From contig DQSO01000074.1 of NCBI GenBank assembly GCA_015663225.1, positions 1-7,172 of the forward strand: a DNA stretch of 7,172 nt, written 5' to 3'. Shown piece after piece: positions 1-5,806 of the stretch. The DNA comes from Campylobacterales bacterium. GTDB taxonomy: Bacteria; Campylobacterota; Campylobacteria; Campylobacterales; QNZT01. The notes under the pieces are model-generated. The model did no database searches. It worked only from the letters and a program-made list of their open reading frames with translations, and was not told the DNA's origin. Each line of letters starts with the position of its first letter. Position 1 is the stretch's first letter. The position numbers and the translations under genes are program-made.

Positions 1-1026
1 ACCTGGGCGAAGTAGGTATCTTCCATTGTGAGTATTTATTCTTTCACTTAATCTTACTTTTTTTGCTTCTAAAAGCATTGCAAAAAAGATTGGTTTCATA
101 ACTGAACCTGGTTCATAAATATATCTAATAGCTGAGATTGGTGTATCATTAATATTTGTAAACTTTTGTGGATTGTATACTCTTGTACTTGAAACGGCTA
201 TAATTTTACCAGTAGAGGACTCCATCACAGAGGCTATAATCTCTTTTGACTTAATTCGTTTATGTTGAGTTTGTAAAATAGATTCTAATCTTTTTTGAAG
301 TGAAAGATTGATATTTGTTACAATATCAAAACCATCTTCTTTTTTTATAGTTTTATTTTTTTTATCTTTTATAATAATTCCATTTTTATCTCTTTGACCA
401 GTAGAAATCATATTTGAACTATTTTTTAAAAGATGTTCATAGTATTTTTCTAGTCCATAACCACCATATGGTTTACCATACTTATCCTCTCTTGTAAATC
501 CTAAATATGGGGAGAGTGTGGTTTTTAGTGGATAGAGTCTATCTTCTTTGTATTGGTGTATATCAAGTCCTATTGTAATACCATTTGGCTTTAGTGGTCT
601 AAAAATCTTTAGTCTTGTCAAGTCATATTTTAACTCTTGTAAAAATTTAGCTGTTGTTGCATCAATATCTCGTGATAGTTCAACATAGTTACTACTTTGA
701 AGAAGTCTTTCCTCTATAGTAGCTTTAGAAACCCCACTGTATTTTGAAAAAAGTTCAATAAAAGTATCTTGTTTATTTGGATCAAGATATTTTTTTTGTA
801 TTGTAGCTTTGTATAGTGGCTTACTTATGGATAAAAAGTAATTATCGCTTGTAAGTATAGATCCTCTTATGGCATAGCTAATTTTTTTACTGTTTATATT
901 TGGTTTTTTCTTATCACTTTTTTCAATACCAAATAGTGTACTTATTAGTATAATAGTTAGTATAAATAGTATAAAAAATATAATAGAAATTTTAATCTGC
1001 TTGTTATATTCATAGTCAGTATTCAT
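1..1026 (-). CDS. ftsI: Class B penicillin-binding protein, probably FtsI (PBP3); 3' part beyond the window
   Basis: I translated this from the minus strand: an uninterrupted 342-codon frame runs from an ATG at 1026-1024 to the window edge, so the C-terminus is missing. Residues 1-10 are cytoplasmic, about 11-33 form one membrane anchor, and the periplasmic part begins with a degenerate RGSI motif (R54-I57) of the PBP dimerisation domain. The transpeptidase domain starts near residue 235 and carries YEPGSVMKP, the SxxK motif with predicted acylated Ser308 and Lys311. The SxN and KTG motifs would lie in the missing part; family members are usually 550-650 residues. The family crosslinks peptidoglycan stem peptides. 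The adjacent gene is clearly PBP2, so this second class B enzyme is most likely the septal one, FtsI; that assignment is by elimination plus recollection that Campylobacterota carry one of each. No Shine-Dalgarno is visible and a -10-like box sits just upstream, suggesting its own promoter. Confidence 0.85.
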   Translation of the reverse strand, partial: MNTDYEYNKQIKISIIFFILFILTIILISTLFGIEKSDKKKPNINSKKISYAIRGSILTSDNYFLSISKPLYKATIQKKYLDPNKQDTFIELFSKYSGVSKATIEERLLQSSNYVELSRDIDATTAKFLQELKYDLTRLKIFRPLKPNGITIGLDIHQYKEDRLYPLKTTLSPYLGFTREDKYGKPYGGYGLEKYYEHLLKNSSNMISTGQRDKNGIIIKDKKNKTIKKEDGFDIVTNINLSLQKRLESILQTQHKRIKSKEIIASVMESSTGKIIAVSSTRVYNPQKFTNINDTPISAIRYIYEPGSVMKPIFFAMLLEAKKVRLSERINTHNGRYLLRPG

Positions 1027-1032
1027 AAAATA

Positions 1033-1038
1033 ATTATA
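1033..1038 (-). promoter_or_regulatory. Candidate -10 box for ftsI
   Basis: In the 34-bp gap upstream of ftsI the minus strand reads a consensus TATAAT. Exactly six bases separate it from the ATG, so a typical start site would fall on or beside the A of the start codon. No good -35 TTGACA-like hexamer is seen 16-18 bases upstream, which is common for Campylobacterota vegetative promoters. TATAAT is expected by chance fairly often in DNA this AT-rich, so support rests on position in the only sizeable gap. Confidence 0.4.
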
Positions 1039-1060
1039 GTTATTTAGAGTTAAATATAAC
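1039..1060 (-). repeat. Imperfect inverted repeat between mrdA and ftsI
   Basis: On the minus strand, GTTA-ta-TTTA (1060-1051) pairs with TAAATAAC (1046-1039) around an ACTC loop: eight pairs with a 2-base bulge. It starts directly after the mrdA stop codon and ends directly against the candidate -10 box. All pairs but one are A-T, so it is weak as an RNA hairpin and no clean T-tract follows; it could be an operator, a weak attenuator, or chance. Confidence 0.25.
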
Positions 1061-2869
1061 CTATTTTATAAATTTTTTATCAATGTATCCCATAGTTATC
1101 ATTTTATTATATATTTTACTTATCATACCACCAGCTGCACTACCACCATGCCCACCATGCTCAATAATCGCTGTTATAACATATGTAGGATCTTCATATG
1201 GAGCAAAAGTAGTAAACCAAGCTTGAGAACGGTGGAAAAACTTTAACTCTTCTTCTGTCAGTCTTTTTTTAATATCTTGAGTGATACCTACAACCTGTGC
1301 AGTTCCTGTTTTACCCGCCATATGAACAAGTGAATGTACATAGTGTTTAGCAGTTCCGCCCTCTTTGTAGCATACATCGTACATTGATTCTCTTATGAGT
1401 TTTAGTTTAGATTTTTCAATTTTATTAAAAATTTCTTTTTTATCAAAATTTAGCTCTACATCATCAATAGCTCTTGCAAAGTGTGGTATTACTTGATAGC
1501 CAGTTGCAATCTGAGCAGTTGAAATAGCAACTTGCATTGGTGTTACAAGAAAGTTACCCTGACCAATCGAAGTATTTATAGTATCACCGATATACCATGG
1601 CTGTGCATATTTTTTCATCTTCCATTGGCGATTTGGCATAGTGCCTATAAATTCATTTGGTAAATCTATACCTGTTTTTTTACCAAAACCATATCTTTTC
1701 ATATCTTTGGATATCTTGTCAATACCAGTTTTTAAAGCACCCTCATAAAAATAGACATCACAACTACTTTTTATCGCATCTTTAGTATTTATATGACCAT
1801 GACCACTTTTTTTCCAACATCTAAATTTTCTATTTCTTTTTCCAACTTCAATGTAGCCTTTACAAAAAACTTTTTGATTGGAAAAAACTTTTTTAGAGTT
1901 TAGATATGAGAGAGCAATAGATGGTTTTATTGAAGAACCTGGTGGATATAATCCTTGTGTTATCTTATTTGTAAAGGGGCGATTTACATCTTCTATGATT
2001 TTTTTCCATGTTTTTCTATCAACGCCATTTACAAACATGTTAAGATCAAACTCAGGAAAACTACCTGCTGCTAAAACTTCACCATTTTTTGCATTCATAA
2101 CTATAATGGAACCACTTTTACCAATAAATAACTCTTGTATATACTTTTGCAGTTCAATATCAAGAGTAAGGCTTATATCAGAACTTGAAGCTTTTGTTTT
2201 TGATAGTGTTTTTATCTCTTTATTTGAAGCTGTAACTTTAACTTGTAGCTTACCTAAACGACCCTCTAGTATATCATTGTAATATTTTTCAATACCATTT
2301 TTTCCTATATAGCCTATAACTTTTGCAGTATTATCTTTTTTTGCCTCTTTTTTATTTGTTTTTCCTGTATACCCTATAATGTGTGAGGCTACTTCATTGT
2401 GTGGATAAAATCTTTTATAAGTTGGTTCTATAAAAATATCACTATTTAGTGAGAGTTTTACAAATTTTGAAATCATCTCATCATAAGGTATGAAATCTAC
2501 AATTAAAATTGGTTTATGATTGTAAGGTGAATCAAATTTTTTATACTTTTTTAGTAGTTTTTTATACTCATAAGTTGGAAATTTTTCTGATAGATTAATA
2601 AGTATTTTTTGCAGTTTTTTAAACTTTTTACCTCTGAGTCTAGGTGAAACAGAGATAGAAAATCCAAGTTTATTTATTGCAAGTGGTACACCATTGGCAT
2701 CTCTTATTATACCTCGTACAGGTTTTATGTAGTGAGTTTTAGAGATATTATTAAAGGCTAGTTTTTCATAGTGTTTATTTGACTCAATACTTAGAGTATA
2801 TATTCTAGAGATTAGCACTAGATTAAATATTGCTATGGAGATTATAAGAAATTTTAATCTTGCATGCAT
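1061..2869 (-). CDS. mrdA: Penicillin-binding protein 2 (elongasome transpeptidase)
   Basis: A complete 602-residue class B PBP that crosslinks new side-wall peptidoglycan as partner of the RodA polymerase. One N-terminal membrane segment (about 7-25) leads into the dimerisation domain (VRGIIRD at 51-57, the family-typical HIIGYTGK at 163-170 and NGIEKYYNDIL at 191-201). The transpeptidase domain holds all three motifs: SxxK in YPPGSSIKP (Ser312, Lys315), SCD at 369-371 (SxD form typical of PBP2) and KTGT at 520-523. The C-terminal glycine/histidine-rich HGGHGG (571-576) is also typical. Length is close to E. coli PBP2 (about 633). C336, C351, H357 and C370 match the spacing of a reported PBP2 zinc site (see findings). 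Its ATG overlaps the stop of the MreD-like gene by one base (TAATG) and no Shine-Dalgarno is visible, so translation is probably coupled. rodA, mreB and mreC are not in the window. Confidence 0.95.
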   Translation of the reverse strand: MHARLKFLIISIAIFNLVLISRIYTLSIESNKHYEKLAFNNISKTHYIKPVRGIIRDANGVPLAINKLGFSISVSPRLRGKKFKKLQKILINLSEKFPTYEYKKLLKKYKKFDSPYNHKPILIVDFIPYDEMISKFVKLSLNSDIFIEPTYKRFYPHNEVASHIIGYTGKTNKKEAKKDNTAKVIGYIGKNGIEKYYNDILEGRLGKLQVKVTASNKEIKTLSKTKASSSDISLTLDIELQKYIQELFIGKSGSIIVMNAKNGEVLAAGSFPEFDLNMFVNGVDRKTWKKIIEDVNRPFTNKITQGLYPPGSSIKPSIALSYLNSKKVFSNQKVFCKGYIEVGKRNRKFRCWKKSGHGHINTKDAIKSSCDVYFYEGALKTGIDKISKDMKRYGFGKKTGIDLPNEFIGTMPNRQWKMKKYAQPWYIGDTINTSIGQGNFLVTPMQVAISTAQIATGYQVIPHFARAIDDVELNFDKKEIFNKIEKSKLKLIRESMYDVCYKEGGTAKHYVHSLVHMAGKTGTAQVVGITQDIKKRLTEEELKFFHRSQAWFTTFAPYEDPTYVITAIIEHGGHGGSAAGGMISKIYNKMITMGYIDKKFIK

Positions 2870-3321
2870 TAGAGTAGTACCAAGATTGTATCAGAGATAA
2901 TATATATGATATAAGTTATATCAAACTTAGGTAGTTCATGATTAAAAATAAGGGCTGCAAATAAATTTAGTATATAAAACCCAATGTAGTAGATAAAAAT
3001 GTAGGTGATTCTTAAACAGTTATGACACATTGCACTACTACTAAGTTCTTTGTGAAATAAGTTATAGTATAGAAAAAATAGTATTACTGAACTAAAGAGA
3101 AAAAAACCACGATCTAGTTCAAAGTAGGCTAGATATATAAATAGTATTAGATTTATAAGTGATTTATCTTTTTTCTCAATATTCTCTATTAGGTAGAGAA
3201 AAATAAAACCTGACAATGGAGTAATATATGTAAATAGTGATGTTATAGATTCATAAAAAAATAGACCAATTACAAGAAGTATTGATACTATAGGTCGATA
3301 ATCAGGGATACTTCGTTGCAT
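2869..3321 (-). CDS. Small integral membrane protein, MreD-like by position and topology
   Basis: A 150-residue, very hydrophobic protein with about five or six membrane segments (roughly 11-33, 34-48, 53-70, 72-89, 104-126 and 135-150). Size and topology fit MreD (E. coli about 162 residues, multi-spanning), and the gene sits directly before PBP2 as mreD does in many bacteria; from memory C. jejuni Cj0651 has the same position. Primary-sequence support is thin: I see ELDRGFFLFS (68-77) between TM3 and TM4 but cannot confirm an MreD domain by eye. A CHNC pair (C99, C102) lies in the TM4-TM5 loop. The ATG is the only standard start before the first membrane segment (an in-frame TAA lies just upstream), which forces a 34-bp overlap with the acetyltransferase gene. 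No Shine-Dalgarno is visible. The proposed role, scaffold of the elongation machinery, is inference. Confidence 0.7.
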   Translation of the reverse strand: MQRSIPDYRPIVSILLVIGLFFYESITSLFTYITPLSGFIFLYLIENIEKKDKSLINLILFIYLAYFELDRGFFLFSSVILFFLYYNLFHKELSSSAMCHNCLRITYIFIYYIGFYILNLFAALIFNHELPKFDITYIIYIISDTILVLL

Positions 3322-3743
3322 ACTGGAAAGTGTTTACATTTGATACAGTCAGCCCAAATCTTTTGTTCAGGTAGTGACTCTTTTGGAATTTCTGTAAAAT
3401 CTAATTTTTCAAAAAAGTTTTTTTCATAGGTTAGTGTGAAAATCTGTTTTAATTTTAGACTAATTGCCTCTTTTTTTAACTCTTTTACAAGTGTTGCTCC
3501 TATTTTTTTACCTCTATGATTTTCATCTACAACAAGACTTCTAACTTCTGCTAAGTTTTTTGTATGAATATGAAGTGCAGCATATCCAACAATAGTGCTA
3601 TTATTTAGAGCAATGGTATATGATCTGATATTTGTTGCAACATCATCGTCACTTCTAAAAAGAATAGTTCCATTTTCTACTTCTTTTTTTACAATACTCT
3701 GCATAGCAGGTATATCAGCTAGAGTTGCTTTTTTATATATCAA
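3288..3743 (-). CDS. GNAT N-acetyltransferase, ArgA-like (possible short N-acetylglutamate synthase)
   Basis: A 151-residue single-domain GNAT protein. The N-terminal MIYKKATLADIPAM is the usual first strand and helix, EVRSLVVDENHRG (66-78) is the core strand, and RGKKIGATL (77-85) is the acetyl-CoA pyrophosphate loop. The tail holds IWADCIKCKHFPVCNE (129-144) with C133, C136 and C142; I recall this type of tail in short ArgA-type acetyltransferases, which acetylate glutamate as the first step of arginine synthesis without the amino-acid-kinase domain of E. coli ArgA. The substrate remains an inference. The start is TTG (3743-3741): an in-frame TAG lies upstream and no ATG or GTG lies between, so TTG is the only sensible start. 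It overlaps the engB stop by four bases (TTGA), indicating coupling. It interrupts an otherwise envelope- and ribosome-related gene set. Confidence 0.8.
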   Translation of the reverse strand: MIYKKATLADIPAMQSIVKKEVENGTILFRSDDDVATNIRSYTIALNNSTIVGYAALHIHTKNLAEVRSLVVDENHRGKKIGATLVKELKKEAISLKLKQIFTLTYEKNFFEKLDFTEIPKESLPEQKIWADCIKCKHFPVCNEVSLIIDL

Positions 3744-4342
3744 TTTTTTATACCAAATAGTGAGCTAAAGATTCTATTTGATGCTTTATCTATTCCTGAA
3801 TTTTTAAGATTTGATACAAGCAAGGCATTTGGAAAGCGAGATAGTAGTTTTGAGCGATCTCTTTGATTTAGTTTGTCAGCTTTTGTAAATATCTCTATAA
3901 CCTCTTGATCACCCCTTTTTATACTTTTTAAATAATCTCTAACATCATTATCTATTTCAAGGTTTAGGTGTCTTGCATCTAAAAGGTGTATAAAAACTCT
4001 TATTGAGCTTCTTTTTGTGATGAACTCAGTAAGTGATTCTTGCCACTTCTTTTTTTCTACTTTTGAAACTCTAGCATAACCAAATCCAGGTAGATCTACA
4101 ACTCTTGCAAAATACTTTTCTTTATCATGAAGATATGTTATATCAAAAAAGTTTATCAGTCTTGTCTTTCCTGGTGTTGATGAACTTTTGGCTATATTTT
4201 TTCTATTTGTAATAGAGTTTATAAAGCTACTTTTACCAACATTACTTCTTCCCATGATAGCTATTTCACTCAGATCATTTGCTAATGCTTCGTTTATTGT
4301 TGGTGCTGAAGTTAAAAACTTTGTATCTACTATTTTAGCCAT
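3740..4342 (-). CDS. engB: Ribosome biogenesis GTP-binding protein EngB (YihA/YsxC)
   Basis: A complete 200-residue protein of the TrmE-Era-EngA-EngB-Septin GTPase class, the usual EngB length. All GTPase motifs are visible: G1 GRSNVGKSS (31-39), G2 TPGKT (56-60), G3 DLPG (83-86) followed by the EngB-typical FGYA, G4 TKAD (153-156), and a G5-like VSNLK (176-180). EngB proteins act in assembly of the large (50S) ribosomal subunit and are usually essential. The gene starts with ATG two bases after the lptA stop, with AAAGAG five bases before the ATG acting as ribosome-binding site, and it overlaps the next gene by four bases. Placement next to envelope genes matches the Campylobacter arrangement as I recall it. 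Confidence 0.96.
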   Translation of the reverse strand: MAKIVDTKFLTSAPTINEALANDLSEIAIMGRSNVGKSSFINSITNRKNIAKSSSTPGKTRLINFFDITYLHDKEKYFARVVDLPGFGYARVSKVEKKKWQESLTEFITKRSSIRVFIHLLDARHLNLEIDNDVRDYLKSIKRGDQEVIEIFTKADKLNQRDRSKLLSRFPNALLVSNLKNSGIDKASNRIFSSLFGIKN

Positions 4343-4344
4343 AT

Positions 4345-4797
4345 TTACTCTTTAATATCAAATATAAATTTTACAGGTTTTTTATTTTGACCTGTAATAA
4401 TTGTCTTACCATTTACTTGGTCTATTGTAACTTTGGATGCTGAAATCTTTCTGCCAAGAGTGGGGTCATCTATCTTAACATTGCCACTTAGTGTGTAGTT
4501 TTTACTCTTTGGATTGTAAACAAGAGAGTTACAACTACCCACTATTGTTGAATTTTGTGAAACTAGGAAGAATTTTACAGATGTAGTTGCTTTATATTGT
4601 AGTGGTTTGTTATCAGAGCTAAAAACAACTATAACTTTATCAGCAAATATTTTATCACCAGCTTTTGTTATTTTGACATTGCCTGTGAAAGTAGTTTTAA
4701 GTGTATTTTGGTCTGCTTCAAAATTTTCAGCTTCTATGTTTACTAACTGATTTGCAAAAAGTGCAATATTTAGTAAAAGTATTAAAAATATTTTCAT
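4345..4797 (-). CDS. lptA: LPS transport periplasmic protein LptA (OstA-like)
   Basis: A 150-residue exported protein. Residues 1-15 form a signal peptide with likely cleavage after A15 (LFA/NQ). The mature part is rich in short beta strands and has two similar units, TGNVKITKAGDKIFADKV (38-55) and SGNVKIDDPTLGRKISASKV (104-123), each with GNVKI and a later A-x-KV, as expected of the repetitive OstA/LptA beta-jellyroll. In the family, LptA bridges inner-membrane LptC and outer-membrane LptD to carry lipopolysaccharide across the periplasm. It is somewhat shorter than E. coli LptA (about 185). Upstream lptC and kdsC support the assignment. It starts two bases after the lptC stop, with AAAGAG as ribosome-binding site. 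No lptB is present in the window. Confidence 0.9.
   Translation of the reverse strand: MKIFLILLLNIALFANQLVNIEAENFEADQNTLKTTFTGNVKITKAGDKIFADKVIVVFSSDNKPLQYKATTSVKFFLVSQNSTIVGSCNSLVYNPKSKNYTLSGNVKIDDPTLGRKISASKVTIDQVNGKTIITGQNKKPVKFIFDIKE
4348..4353 (-). promoter_or_regulatory. Ribosome-binding site for engB
   Basis: AAAGAG on the minus strand encodes the last two residues (Lys-Glu) of LptA and lies five bases before the engB ATG, in nearly the same sequence setting as the lptA site upstream. Confidence 0.6.
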
Positions 4798-4799
4798 GT

Positions 4800-5321
4800 T
4801 TACTCTTTAAAATTAAGGTTGTAGTTTATTTTCTTTGATCGTATTATATTGTTTTTTATATCAAAATATAGACTACTGCCACTACCTTTATACTCTTTTG
4901 AGTTTAGTGTATATGTTGAGTTGTTTGTTGCTATTTGGGTTGTTAGGGAGTAGTTAAGATCGTTTGAGCTAAATGTAGTATCTTTTGTTAGTATATTTAC
5001 ACTATTTTTAAGCTCTAGTATATTTTCTTTATCCCAAAATTTTGCATTTTTGGAACTTATTTTTTTTGTATTATTTGTATCATATATGGTTAAAATAGGG
5101 TCAAAAAATAGTTTGTATGTTGGATATTGTTCTGTTTTTGATGCAGTTAACTCTTTAGTTATTCCAGTTTTTGTGATTATGGTTGATTTTGAGTTTGTAA
5201 ACTCTATTTGTATATTGTCGTTAGAATTTTTATCAATAAACATATATTGCAACTCTTTTGATAGAAATATAATCTCTACCAAAAGGGCAAAAAGGGCTAA
5301 AAATACAAATTTTAAAGCCAC
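4800..5321 (-). CDS. lptC: LPS export protein LptC-like, single-pass membrane anchored
   Basis: A 173-residue protein with one N-terminal membrane segment (about 4-20) and a long periplasmic part of alternating short strands, rich in Asn, Ser, Thr and Lys. LptC proteins diverge widely in sequence, so the call rests on length (E. coli LptC about 191), topology, fragments such as SSKNAKFWDKENILELKNSV (89-108) that resemble the LptC strand pattern, and its position between kdsC and lptA, the same order as in E. coli. In the family LptC passes LPS from the LptBFG transporter to LptA. The start is GTG (5321-5319); an in-frame TAG lies a short way upstream and the first ATG would remove the membrane anchor. 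The first ten bases overlap the end of kdsC, so translation is probably coupled. Confidence 0.85.
   Translation of the reverse strand: MALKFVFLALFALLVEIIFLSKELQYMFIDKNSNDNIQIEFTNSKSTIITKTGITKELTASKTEQYPTYKLFFDPILTIYDTNNTKKISSKNAKFWDKENILELKNSVNILTKDTTFSSNDLNYSLTTQIATNNSTYTLNSKEYKGSGSSLYFDIKNNIIRSKKINYNLNFKE
4803..4808 (-). promoter_or_regulatory. Ribosome-binding site for lptA
   Basis: AAAGAG on the minus strand encodes the last two residues (Lys-Glu) of LptC and lies five bases before the lptA ATG, so the same bases serve as coding sequence and Shine-Dalgarno. Confidence 0.6.
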
Positions 5322-5806
5322 TGTTGTAAAAACCTATCTTTTATATTTTCTTTTTCTAAGATAATCTCTATCATCTCCCTAACTGCACCATCTCCACCTT
5401 TTTTACTAAGAGTAGTATCAACAATATTTTGAATATCATCAACTCCATCATTTGGTGTAAATGACAAACCAGCTTTTTTTAGCATATGATAATCATTTAA
5501 GTCATCGCCAATGGCTGCAATATTATTATAATTTAGATTTAATTCCTGTAATAGTTTATCAAGAGTTGAAAGCTTATCTTTAATACCTTGGAATAGATAA
5601 TTTATTTTTAATTCATCTGCTCTTTTTTGTACGATTGTTGATTTTCGTCCAGTTATAATAGCAACTTTTTTGCCCATTTTTATCCAAGTTGCAATAGCTA
5701 AACCATCTTTAACACTAAATGATTTTGTTTCAGTTAAGTTTGAGTCGTAAGTTATCTTTCCATTAGTTAAACAACCATCTACATCAAGAACTAAAAGCTC
5801 TATCAT
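5312..5806 (-). CDS. kdsC: 3-deoxy-D-manno-octulosonate 8-phosphate phosphatase KdsC
   Basis: A complete 164-residue HAD-superfamily phosphatase without a cap domain, the usual KdsC length. Motif I is LDVDGCLT (7-14; nucleophile D8 and acid/base D10), motif II TGR (52-54), motif III Lys in QGIKDK (73-78), and motif IV GDDLND (100-105). The C-terminal GGDGAVRE (137-144) is the KdsC signature that reaches into the active site of the neighbouring subunit of the tetramer. The enzyme hydrolyses Kdo 8-phosphate to Kdo and phosphate in the cytoplasm, the last step before CMP-activation for the LPS inner core. Its ATG overlaps the hisB stop by one base (TAATG), with an AAAGGGG stretch upstream; downstream it overlaps lptC by ten bases. 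Pairing with lptC and lptA links Kdo synthesis to LPS export. Confidence 0.95.
   Translation of the reverse strand: MIELLVLDVDGCLTNGKITYDSNLTETKSFSVKDGLAIATWIKMGKKVAIITGRKSTIVQKRADELKINYLFQGIKDKLSTLDKLLQELNLNYNNIAAIGDDLNDYHMLKKAGLSFTPNDGVDDIQNIVDTTLSKKGGDGAVREMIEIILEKENIKDRFLQQWL

Noticed and set aside
1027..1060. Rho-independent terminator after mrdA
   Set aside because: The hairpin has one G-C pair and no proper T-tract, too weak to call a terminator.
1878..2282. 134-codon plus-strand reading frame opposite mrdA
   Set aside because: It lies wholly antisense to the conserved PBP2 transpeptidase region, resembles no known protein, and is a shadow of the real gene.
2286..2383. Apparent duplication GYTGK / GYIGK in MrdA (residues 166-190)
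   Set aside because: PBP2 of E. coli has the same arrangement of an IGY segment followed by an IGK-x-GIE segment, so this is normal family structure.
5050..5364. 104-codon plus-strand reading frame opposite lptC and the kdsC end
   Set aside because: Antisense to two real genes; its hydrophobic look comes from the reverse complement of Lys/Asn-rich codons.
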